Assembly (NCBI GenBank): GCA_032191485.1
Contig: JAVDOI010000001.1
Span: 31,481,948-31,545,947 of the forward strand
DNA from: Leptoclinus maculatus
Taxonomy: Eukaryota; Chordata; Actinopteri; Perciformes; Stichaeidae
Reading direction: 5' to 3'
Length of the DNA: 64,000 nucleotides
The position numbers were made by a program, and so were the translations under genes. This document shows positions 13,783 through 24,674 of the stretch, one piece after another (position 1 is the first letter of the stretch; the number at the start of each line of letters is the position of its first letter). The notes under the pieces were generated by a model, which saw nothing but the letters and a program-made list of their open reading frames with translations, ran no database searches and had not been told where the DNA came from.

Positions 13783-14486
13783 CAGATTGCATCAGGTGCC
13801 TGTTATGATAACATCAGGTACAGATGATGCTCTTTGTTTCTCTTATTGTCTTGAACCTATTACTGGTTGACTACACAATTTTATTCTTAGGTGTTAACAT
13901 CTGTTAAGTTAATTCGAATGAAGCTTTTCAGCATAATGCACACACGCATGCCTCAAAAGAGGGTTTGGTTACTACCCCTGTGAGTCGCATTGATCCTGGA
14001 CCTTGTGCTGTTACACCCACATACAGTAACTTGAATTCAGATTGTGATTATTTGACATCACACAGAGGAGAGGGAGTGTTTGTTTGGTAAAGACAGAAAG
14101 CACAATTCCCTTCTGAGAAAGTGCACAGACAATAGACAAAGCTGAGAATGTCCACTGTGGAATAACAAGTGGATCACTAAAAAGACTTGCGTCTCGGGAA
14201 ATTCTTTTTAAAGCATCTGCATTTATAAAAGTTTATTATAATCTTGATTTTTTTTCTTGCTGCTTAGTCATACAGTTGATATGTTTTATCTTATTACATT
14301 TATTAACAATGTAGTCAAGTGAAAAATGTCTGTCACATTTCCCTAGAGCCCATGCTGGATGTCTTCAAAACAGTCTAAAACTCAAAGATGTTCATTATTG
14401 AAATCACCTCTACTTCAGCCCTCATTCCCACGCCCCTGATTGTCTTCCCACCCTCCGTCCACTGACTCTCTCCTCTCCTCCATCAG
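11492..14486 (+). other. depdc7: DEPDC7 intron 1 (inferred)
   Basis: About 3 kb between the inferred first exon and the acceptor CATCAG at 14486. It holds a (TG)n tract at 13751-13779. Open frames at 11626-11922, 12393-12686 and 13244-13585 lack recognisable homology and are not called as genes. Confidence 0.45.
13751..13779 (+). repeat. (TG)n microsatellite
   Basis: About 14 TG units in the first DEPDC7 intron, preceded by a CT-rich stretch. Confidence 0.95.
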
Positions 14487-14494
14487 AACCAGGC

Positions 14495-17400
14495 ATGGCT
14501 GGGAAGCCGTTCCGGGCCACCTATATCTGGAGCAGCATCATCTCCAATCTCAACACTTGCGTGGAGGTTAAGCGCCGGCGCCACAACCTCAAGTCCTACC
14601 ACGACTGCTTCCTGGGCTCGGAGGCCGTGGACGTGGTCCTGGCACACATCACCCTGAACCGTTTCTTCAGCGACGAGGCGGTGCCCCGCTTCAAGGCCGT
14701 CCGTCTCTGTCAGGCCCTGATGGACTCGAGGGTATTTGAGCCGGTGGGCGTGAAAGTATTTTGCAAGGAAAAGAAGCCAGCCACATTCGAGGACAGTAGT
14801 TGCAGTTTGTACAGGTTCCTGAGCCCAACAACCGACTCCTCATCACCGCTGGCCAACGCCAACTCCACAAGCACCATCGAGAGTGGCTACGACTCACCAA
14901 ACATCAACAGGAACAAGAACGGCTACAGTTCGTCACATGAAAGGTACAGACTTGTGTCATAACATCTTCCGACCTCGTATTTGATTGGCTTTGTTCTCCT
15001 TCCACCAGAGCTAATCCCAAATCCAGTGTAGCTTTAACACTGGGTGTCTCTGAAAACTAGTGAGGCATGACTGGATGCTCTTAAAGTCCCATCATGCAGG
15101 TATGTCTTGATAACCCGCTCATTACCAGTGGGTTGCAATGAGTTTCAACTTCAAATACAAACTTGAATTGCAAAATCAAAAAGTGCTAGAAGCGTGCTAG
15201 GTTAGCTTAGCACAAGGACTGGAAATAGAGGGAAATAGCTAACTCTGTAACAAAACCCACCTACCATCACCTCTAAAGCTCACTGCTTTACATATCATAT
15301 CTCGTTTGTTTATGAAGTTAAAACAACAATTTATTCTCATGTTGATGACATTACTGCAGGAAGTTACTGGACACGGCCAAGAAGTCATCCCGGCTCATAC
15401 CATGAACATAAAGTATTTTACACTTTAATTTTGTACACAATTTAATTAGTGAGCTTTAGAGGTGGTGGTAAGTGTATTTCTACAGAGCCGGGCTAGCTGT
15501 CTCCCACAGTTTCTGGTCTTATCTTAGTGCTAATTTAAAATAACTGGCTGGCTGTGGCTTCATATCTACCAAAGACACGACATTCTAAACTCATTCTCAG
15601 CAAGAAAGCAAATAAGCATATTGCCCAATTAAATTCTAGGGAGGCTGTCTAACATGTGGCAAAGACAGACGTGATGTATTACCCATGAGGTGCTAACACG
15701 TGGCCTCAGCAATTTGTGTTGTTGTGAGAGTGAAAGCTCCAGACTGGACCAGAGATCAGGCCCACCAAATTGCAGATAAATGTGCCATGTGCTCAAACTG
15801 TTTAAATTAGACTTTGATTATTTCCAACATGGGGCAAGTGAAGGTTTCCTGGGACTAATGTAAAAAGAAAATAGAAAAGACTCGTCCTATTTAATGTTAA
15901 TCAGAAATTGCTGCTGGGAATTGAGCATTTATTTTGCCTGTGTTGGCCGGAATCAAAACAACACTAAATTGTGAATGAATCACAGTTACTAGAAAACATG
16001 TGCAGCCTGATGCCTTATTGGTTATTTCCAAATCATTTTCACTGATTGCTGTTATTATGTGACTCTTCAGACAAGGCGTGCCGAGCCCTTTAAAAACAGA
16101 CAAATCACTGGAGGACGTGCTAGGAAACCTCAACCTGAACGCCTCCATCACCCCTCAAATGATCAACCTCGGCCTCTCACAAGAGCGTAAGTTGTCCTCT
16201 TCATGCAGCAAATGCTTAGTCACACTATGTGTCTGTGCACCTATGACCCTTATGGCTTGTAACTCTGTGTTTTCACAGTTGTGGATGAGGTGTGGCACCA
16301 GCAGGCGGTGTTCAGGCTGTTGCAGCTGATAGAGCTCCCCCTGTTGGAGAAGCTGTTAGAGGGTAAAGACACATCGCGGCCTCCCCTGCATGGCATGGAC
16401 AGTGACCCGGACCTGTTGTATACATCAAGCTACCTAGACCGAGAGGTCCTCAAGGCCTTCAGTGAAGCACAGTAAGTCCTCTCAAACATTTACAGTTTTA
16501 CAGTCTTCTATGGAAGCATAGATCGCGTAGAAATCACTTTAAATAGGATTCAGGTTAGCTCTTTGGTTTGGAGGCCAATTTTGAAGAGACAGTTAAAGGA
16601 TTGTAATTGCAATACTGTATTTTGTTTCCAGTACAATACAGTAACTATGTTCATGTCATGAGTTTTAGCTACTAAATGAAAATGTCAAAGACTTTAGATA
16701 ATCGTGTTGAAGACTTAGTGCATCAGTTGGCGTTTGTCATGTGGAAAGAGCTATTTATTTGGTGTTTGTATGTAAAGTTGTGATGCAAAAATGACCAGAT
16801 CCATGCTTACTGGAAGCAGTAGAGTCTCTAAATCACTGAAGGTCAAGAACTTATCTTTCCTCTCTCCTCTCAGGGCTGATGAGTGGATGTCAGGAGCAGT
16901 GGACTGTCTAGAGTTTCTGCCTGATGAACGGGTGGTGGAGGTCAGCCGATGTTTGGCCGGTTGTGCTGATGACCTGCCCCGGTGTAAGAGTCTGCTCTAT
17001 GACATCCTGGCTCAGCATTACGGAAACGCTCAACAGCCACCTCTGCTCAGCAATCACATTTTCGACATCCACTCTGGCATCTCGGAGCTACTCGGTAAGA
17101 GCAGATCTTCTTGGTTGTCCTGTTGTTTTCAGGAGGGTTAATTGGGGCTTTTATGGTGATGCACAAATCCAGGTTTCATATCCAGCATGTTGCTGCTGGT
17201 GCCATTTTAACAACAAGGGCTGCTTTTTCTCAAGCTCAGCATTTTCATCTTGGTATTTGTTGTGGTCTGTTGTCAGTGAACGGCAAGCAAGAGCAATCTC
17301 TAGAAACCCTGCAGCTGAGCCTAAAGCTGCAAGACTCTCGCAGCAGAGAGGAGCTACGCAGGCTCCTGAGATTCATGGCCGTTGCAGCCAAACCACAGGA

Positions 17401-17645
17401 GGTCAAGCTGCACAAAGAGGTGAGCGCTTGTGTGCCTCTTATGTGAGTCTGTACATGTGTATATGTTTGATCTGTTTTAACTCGAGATAATTCTCCCGTC
17501 AGATTGAGAACAGAATGGCGGTGAAAAGGTCTTTCTCAAGTGCCATCGTCTACAGCAGAAGACTCTCCAAAGGAAAGGTGGACTTGATGGTTCTGTTCAT
17601 GATGGATAACCATTGTGATCTGTTCAAAGTGAGTTATCTCTTTGC

Positions 17646-17695
<50 letters not shown>

Positions 17696-18371
17696 ATGTG
17701 TGTCTGGTGTTTGAAGGAGGGATGTAACAATCAACATCTCCGTGAGAGAAAATGCTGTTTTAAACAGGCTGAAGCAGGATTTTAACATTCACACCAGATG
17801 TTACTTGAAACATAATTCATGAATCAAATGTGTCTGACTGTGGGAAGTAAACATAATAATTATACATATTGTGACATGACAAGAGAAATAGAAACTTCAT
17901 GTGTTATTTTGCTCTCTTTTCCCTCCAGATTCCGGTTTCATTACACAAGATGGTCAGTGACAGAATAATGAATATTGTGAAAGGGAAAGATCCAGATGTG
18001 ACAACAGGTTTGCAGATTTTCCATTTATATATTCATCTCATACATTCAGTTGTTCAACAGCTGTTTGTTTGATGAAAGAACACTTTCCCTTGGTATGAAG
18101 GAACTCTTCCACTTACATTCTGTTTCTCTAATCTGTCTTTACTGCAGGATCAACATACTGCACACGAGTGAGGTCTGAGGCATACTCAGAAAATGCAGAA
18201 AAAAGAGGAAAAGAGGAACTTCGGTCCTTACTCCGGAGAGTCCACGAGAACCCGAAGCTCTCCAATAAAGAAAAGAGACGGCTGCTGGGACAGTTTTATA
18301 AAGGCCACCCAGAGATTTTTGTTCAGTACTTTGGAAATAGATTGTCCAGTATCAATGTGTTGCTACAGTGA
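14495..18371 (+). CDS. depdc7: DEPDC7, DEP domain-containing protein 7
   Basis: DEPDC7 is a cytoplasmic DEP-domain protein reported to take part in CARMA2/3-linked NF-kB signalling. Coding exons: 14495-14943, 16071-16186, 16279-16471, 16874-17094, 17277-17419, 17503-17628, 17929-18007 and 18148-18371 (TGA). They sum to 1551 bases and 516 residues; human DEPDC7 has 511. The N-terminal exon carries the DEP domain (about residues 10-105), with the family stretches YIWSSII, CFLGSEAVDV, VRLCQALMD and FEDSSCSLYRF. Later exons carry the conserved C-terminal region shared with the DEPDC1 family, sometimes annotated RhoGAP-like. The first ATG at 14495 lies 8 bases inside its exon, and a further in-frame ATG may exist at 11476 in the inferred first exon. 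All junctions keep frame and no disruption is seen. It lies downstream of QSER1 on the same strand, as in human. Confidence 0.93.
14944..16070 (+). other. depdc7: DEPDC7 intron 2
   Basis: A 1.1 kb intron from the GTACAG donor to the TTCAG acceptor at 16070. It contains a foldback transposon-derived element at about 15185-15632. The rest shows nothing recognisable. Confidence 0.85.
15185..15632. mobile_element. Foldback (MITE-like) non-autonomous element
   Basis: Two long imperfect inverted arms are visible: about 15201-15284 and 15448-15534. Both contain the core CACCTCTAAAGCTCACT (direct on the left, reverse complement on the right), and both carry a TTAGC..GCAC-type outer motif followed by a GACTGGAAA-like stretch. 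The right end continues into a GCAAGAAAGCAAATAAGC segment. This layout matches a dispersed foldback element I recognise from percomorph fish genomes. I cannot assign a superfamily name, and no transposase is present. Confidence 0.7.
16472..16873 (+). other. depdc7: DEPDC7 intron 4
   Basis: A 402-base intron between a GTAAGT donor and a CTCAG acceptor. No feature is recognised inside. Confidence 0.85.
17648..17692 (+). repeat. depdc7: (TG)n microsatellite just downstream of a DEPDC7 donor
   Basis: About 22 TG units start 19 bases after the GTGAGT donor at 17629. In the transcript this is a long UG repeat, the preferred binding sequence of TDP-43 and some CELF proteins, placed where it could affect use of this 5' splice site. 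Confidence 0.95.
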
Positions 18372-19150
18372 TATTTATTAGTTTGAAAATGCATGTATTA
18401 TAATGTAAAGAGATGTAAGAACAAAAGCTAATGTGATGTGAAGATGTGCAGTGTAGAATGTGGATTGTATTTGCTTGCATGTAAATAGTTTAGACTACTG
18501 AAAAATAATGTGAATTTTAATTGTGGAGATATTTTCTTTGGTGCAGGACACTAACAAGAAATGTCCTTGTCTGTTATAATGTATATGAGACTGTTACTTT
18601 CCCATAATGACTAAATGAACCTAGTATTCCTGAGAGGTTTTTTTCATGTTTTCACACTGCAACGCGTCTTGATGGCATTCGGACAAGTCTGCATATATCA
18701 CTTTTTCAATGGATGTATTCTTTGTGCTCGTGCAATGGAAACATTGTTAGCATTAAAAATGTGTCTGTTCATGCGGTTTATCATGTACAATGTGGCGCAC
18801 AGTTAGAGCAATGTCTTGAGGAACCCTCAAACCGGAAATTTGAACCTGGAAATTTGAAAGTCTGGTGATGTGCTGTTGTACACAACAGTAAGAGGCATTC
18901 ATGAGAATCAGCCCTCTGGCTTTGTGTGTTTGTTTGCAACATTTCAGCAAAACAGATGTTTGTACGTTTTTTTTTTTTACTTTAAAGTTTAACCATCGCC
19001 ACGTTATAGTGGTATCTTCAGGGCTCTGTTTTGAATATGTTTTATGTATTCCTTCTAATCAGCCGAGGAAATCGCTTTCACATTCCCAGATTAAGTTTGA
19101 ACCACTCACATCTTTTGGCAAATCTTAATAAAATTCAACTGGAATTGTTA
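18372..19150 (+). other. depdc7: DEPDC7 3' UTR
   Basis: AT-rich untranslated sequence from the stop codon to just after the AATAAA at 19127-19132. The open frames inside (18615-18806, 18901-19128) have no recognisable character. Confidence 0.6.
19127..19132 (+). terminator. depdc7: DEPDC7 poly(A) signal
   Basis: Canonical AATAAA about 750 bases after the stop, followed by a T-rich run (about 19165-19177) suitable as a downstream element. Confidence 0.6.
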
Positions 19151-19154
19151 AACA

Positions 19155-20655
19155 TTCATACATGTCCTTTTTTTTATTGTCGACACAAAATGTGTTTATT
19201 CCGATGAAAAGAGAACGAATCTGATCGTTAGGTCGAGCAATTTATCCATATAACACAAATAATATTCACTTTTGAGACAGTTTGCAGTACCCTGTGTCCT
19301 GTCTTACAGGATACAGGCACATGGCCTTTTCTGTTAGAAACAGCCACACAGTCCCTCCCGTCTTTAAATAGAGTGGCGTAAGTGTGAAATCTAAAGCAGT
19401 TTTATGCTGTTGAGGTTCACAGTCAACTTACGAACTTGTGAAATTATGTTTTTCACATAGTTTTTTGGTAGAAATCAAAAAAGTAGGTTGGAAGTACTGT
19501 AATGTTGAGTTCCCTTTTTATAAAAGGCCCGCACTGTTTCTCATACTGTCATTCTTTACATGCAAAACACAGACGCTTTCTTCTCAACATTGACATGTTT
19601 AAATATGCAAACAATGGCTTAGTCATTCAAATAAGAAATGAGCGGTGGTTTCTTTTCCAAGAACTTTTGTTCAGTTTTGTTTTTGGTGGTGAGGTTACTT
19701 ATGCCTTTCATGCTTGAAAGCAAACTTACCGAACCCTTCATATGTTTTGACTGTTTTCTAGCTGAAATCAGTGGCTTGAAATTCACAGCAAACCTGACAA
19801 TGAGAAAGGGCCAATAAGCAATTACTTTGCTTGATAGTAACTCTTGGTTGGGGGGCTCTACTATAACACTTATAAAACTATAAACTAATTATTTTAACGG
19901 GTATCATTGAGAAGCAATTAAATACAAACACTCAAAGTAAAGACGTTATTAGACATTTAGGTTGTTTTAGTTTCAAAGAGCAATTGAGCAAGTTTTCCAA
20001 ATGGTGCATATTTCAAAGTAGCCTTTAGTCTTGATTCTATGGCGGTGGTCTGGTGTTTTGTTTTATGCTGCAGTGTTGCATGTGAATAGGCCCAGAGCTG
20101 AGATGAAGCTGCCACATACTCGAAACAAAGGCTGTGCTGGGCAGACAAATAATGACGTAATCAGGCCAATGTGACAACAAGCAGCTGGCTGGCATTGAAA
20201 AATGTTCATTGAGCAAGTTACGTTACCCCCCCCCCCATCAAGTAGATTTAGTCACTACTAAGGAACTGTCTGGATATGTCAGCTAATGTTTAAATTAGTT
20301 TAAGCTGAAAGAACATTCATAGTTCGTATTTTCACACTTAAATCCACATAGTTCAAATGCAAAAAAAAAAAAGCAAACCTACTTTACCCCAATAATGATC
20401 TTAGATGTTTCAGACATCTTGCCCTTATGTAGAACGGATAAACCTAAGCCCATGAAATCCTGCTGTCAGAGGGAAACTGAATATTTGAATGGAGGACATC
20501 TGATCTTTTCAGCTAAGTGTCGTATGCTGCCGCCTAGTGATAATGATGAGGTCATGGCTGAGCTAAAAGAGAAGTCTTCATAAAACCTCAAGACAGCGAC
20601 AGAGAAAGACAGCAATGAAGCATAAAGCATGAGTTAAGTCAAATAAAAAAGCAAA
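19155..20655. other. Convergent DEPDC7/CSTF3 intergenic gap (no TCP11L1)
   Basis: About 1.5 kb separates the two convergent 3' ends. I found no coding exon in either direction. In human, TCP11L1 occupies this position. Homopolymer runs (C at about 20226-20235, A at about 20361-20371) are the only simple repeats. Confidence 0.6.
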
Positions 20656-20677
20656 TCCGGTTGAAGTCTTTTCCATT

Positions 20678-20683
20678 TTTATT
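20678..20683 (-). terminator. cstf3: CSTF3 poly(A) signal
   Basis: TTTATT on the plus strand reads AATAAA on the minus strand, about 390 bases after the CSTF3 stop. It is the first good hexamer downstream of the last exon, so the 3' UTR is about 400 bases (21071 to about 20660). Confidence 0.6.
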
Positions 20684-21071
20684 GAAAGGAATTGTTTACT
20701 CCAGTTATCTAAAAAAAAAAAAAAAAAAGAAGCTTGATTCCACTCTGCCATCACTGGAACATCACAAGGCCAAAATAAGCTGTGTGCCAAAGTCAATGGT
20801 TGAATTAAAAACTTTGTACAATATAATGGTCAGTCTTTAAAAATAAAAACTGTTTTAACAAAAAAAAGCCACGAGAACACTCAGGTGTACATACTGTATG
20901 TATGTCTCTGTGAGTGTGTGTGTGTGTGCATGTATGCTTTGTCTTCTGTACAGAGATAAACGGATGTATAATCTGTCAGACGCACTCAGAAATGTGGACA
21001 TGTACATTTACCCCATATGACCACCTGTTAAGATTACATTCTCGTAGGGTTAAGCGTGTGTTTTGGTTGGT

Positions 21072-24000
21072 TTATCGGATCCTTTTCTGTTGGCGTGCGC
21101 GGTAGATGTCGTGTATGGGCGGAGCCACGGCTCCTTTGTCGTCCTCCTCGTCGGAATCTGCGTTAGGCCTCTTGAGTGACTTGGCGACGGCGTGGTTCTC
21201 CATGGATCCATTGCCCTCCCCTCCTGCGTCGGGCTGTCTACCAGTGATCAGCTCTACAGCAGCATCAACAGCTATAGAGACCGAAAATACATCAGTAACA
21301 AATAGGGGGCAGAACATTTTGTCACACTAACACATTTTGTACCAATGCATTGGACAGCTGTCTAGATATTTCACTCTGGATCCAAGTGTTGGTTTGATCA
21401 CTGGATGACTGCCCAAATATCTGACTGACGGTTCCATCACCGGAGTCCAGTTTCTAGTGTGTCTAAATATAGAAATTTGGAAAAAAGCACTGACAAAAGC
21501 AACTTACTGTCAGGAAGTGTGCATCTCCTGAATGTTTCCATGAGCTCATCCACTTGAACAAAGGGTCCCTGCAGCGAGAAACAATCACAAACTTATTGCA
21601 TTCTAGTCAAAACCCCCCCCCCTGCTCCTTTCGTCTTATTCATTACCAGTAAATATGAGATTGATGGTATCAAGCTGCTGCTGCTACTCACAGTGAAGCA
21701 CGTAGGCGGAGGGAGCAGCTTCATCAGGACTACAGCAGCTGGGGGGACTGGGAAAACTCCACCAGGGACAGGGTGTAGACCTGGAGCTGTGGAGAGGAAC
21801 ACAAGAGGCTCATTTTATGCATTTAAAGTCAATTTAGGAGAGGTAGCGGTGCAGATGCATAGCAACAACATCATTCTTGAACACAGAGTTTCACTGATTT
21901 GTCACAACATCCAGTGGAGGGGAGAGAAGACTACGTACGGGCAAGGTGACGTGGCTGGAAGGGGATCATCTGATTGGTGTCGGGTTTGGGGTACTCGGGT
22001 TTACGGTCAGCGTCATCCTTTAGTGAAGGCGTAGAGGGCGTCACCACGGTCTCTGGGAGCATCGCTGCCAGTTTGGCACGAGACACATCCTACAAACACA
22101 TAGTGGAAACAGTTTGAATAACAGGTGGAAGAAAAGCCTGCGACTGCTTTTGCGGCGAGCGATGCCGTTGATGAAGACATCTCTAAAAGGCAGAATGCAC
22201 ACCTTGTATCCAAGGGCCTTGAGTTCACTAGCAGAGCAGGGATACAGGTCCATGAACTTGTATCTATCGACAAGCAAGGCCGTTTCCTTGCCCTCATACT
22301 CGTCCTTGAAGGCAGTGAATCGCCTGCGCTCCACTTTCAGGATACTGGCCAGGTCTCCTATGTTGCTCTCGAAAGCCAGGAACCGAGCCCAGATCTCGCT
22401 GAAGGATGGAAGAGAAACAAAAATAAGCAAATGCTGTCAGAGATAATGATTAATACGCCAATTATATATATACGTGCACACAACCTAATCAATGCGTACC
22501 CTGACTTCTCTGGTGACAAGCTTCCTGAGGTGAGGACACGTTCAAACAGAACCCTGGTGTTGTTATCCTCTGACGTGGTAGAGGAGGACAGAACAAACAG
22601 GGTTACACATTTACCTTCCATTACTGTGACAACAATGATGCAGACATCTTTCATTTCATCAACAGCTGAAGGTATCAAATAGTTAATCAAAGCCACTTCT
22701 TTTAGACGAATGGATTACTAGTAAAGAACATATGTCCTACACTCTATTACACATGACCTACCATTAAGGTGGGAGAGGTAATCAATGTACGCCAGTATGT
22801 ACTCTGGAATGTCCCCGTATTTCTTCAAGCCAAGCTCAAAAATCTTGAAGGCCACCGATTTATCCTGCGGGGAAAAAAAATATATATATTTAGGATACAT
22901 TTTAGTCCCATTGTACATCTAATAAACATGTGATTATGTGTGCTTTACCTTGCTGCAGTAGTACTCCATCAGTGCTGCCGTCACGTACACATGGTGGCGC
23001 GTGCGGAGATCCTCTCGGCCCTTTTTGAAGATGGTGCGACCCGACTTGATGCCTTCCGCCCTCCTGGCAAACTTCATGTACTGAATGTAGACCAGTGTGG
23101 GGTCGATGTCCTCAATGGTCAGCAGTTTGTTATAGATGCTGTGGACCTTCTCGTACTTCATGCGACTCTGCGAAAAAGGGAAAGCAAAAGACATCAGCTG
23201 ATGGGTCCCCCCCCGCGGTTCTTACTGTGTTGATCACAATTTGTTGCTGCGTAAGCAACTCACTTCTTCATAGTCTGCGAATGAAAAGTACAGCAGCATG
23301 TTCTTCTTCAGAAGAGTCCCGATGGCACGTTCGTAGATGTTAGCCGCCTCGTCACTAAACAGCTTGGAATTATTCATATCCTGAGCGGGAAAACATACAA
23401 ACAAAGAAATTTGAGTTCTTTGAAAAATACTCAGCAGGTTTTTCTTTGACACTTTCACATAAAATTCAAGTCCGAAAGGGATTTCTTTCTCTCTCTCTCA
23501 CCCCTTTCTCGGCCAGCAGTTTGCTGGACTGCTCCAGGTACTGTGCTGCCTCATACCATACGTCAGGGTGGTGGCCCAGCACCAGCAGACACTGCTCATA
23601 GGCAAACATCACTGCAACACAGAGCGCATCAGTAATTGACTACAATTCCTAAAAAAGAAAACGGGATCAATGCATTTGAACCATGAGTGAGGAGAAAACC
23701 TACGCCCTCTAGTGACCGTTTCCCTACAGCAGATAAAGATTCAAACACTACGCATCTCCATCGATTGATGATACAATTACAAACTAACGTAATTACAGGA
23801 ATCACAGGTGTTTTTGGGGGGCATCTACAGCAAAGGTTTACAAAGTTCAAACCCAACACAACACATCCTGCCTGCAAATAGTCACCTCTCTTTGTGATGA
23901 GCGTCTGGTCTTCTGTGCGCAGTGGGTTGCTTTTCTCCCACTGGATGTACTTCTTCCACATTTCCACTTGCTGGGCTTCCTGAGGGGAGTTCTGGGGCGG

Positions 24001-24637
24001 TACTGAGGGTGCATTCCTGTCCAACCCCTTCATCACGGTCTCATACTCCTGAATGACACACACACCATGAAACATTCTGTGTTAGTTTACAAAGACAGTA
24101 TTCAAAAGAGGTCTGTGCACATCGGCGACACCGTCTCACCTTTGCCACTCTCCTGGCGTTCATGTAGTCCCTACTTCGGTCCTCGATCATCTTTTTGGCC
24201 AAGTGCACATTGATTCCCTGTCGACGAAAAAGACGAAGTAAGTGTCGCGCTCCATCCCTCTCACGTTTTAACAGCTCCATGTGTGCAAACATGTACAGAG
24301 AGAGGCCTGGGTGGGTCACTCACCTCCTCGTATTTGCTATAATCTCTCCAGAGCTGCTCGATGTTGATCATGGGGTTCACACAGCCTCTCTGGTACACCC
24401 TCCGTACCGCAGTGATCCGTTGGTTCTCTGCGTATGAGCCCACAGCCTCACTAATGGAACACATGGCAAAAAAAAATGTCAACATTTAAGAGTTGGCTCA
24501 CAAAGTTGACAAAGTCTCAAAATATTAGAGGAGAACCGCTTACACTCCTTTGAGGAAGTTGATGTAGTCCACCCAAATCTGAGGGGAGGAAAGAAAAGCT
24601 GTTAGGTGACTGCAGTTTAAGTAGAAACATGTATATG

Positions 24638-24674
<37 letters not shown>

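Noticed and set aside
16924..17490. 188-codon frame overlapping DEPDC7 exons 5 and 6
   Set aside because: It runs through an intron and reads the exons out of frame; the spliced DEPDC7 frame explains the region.
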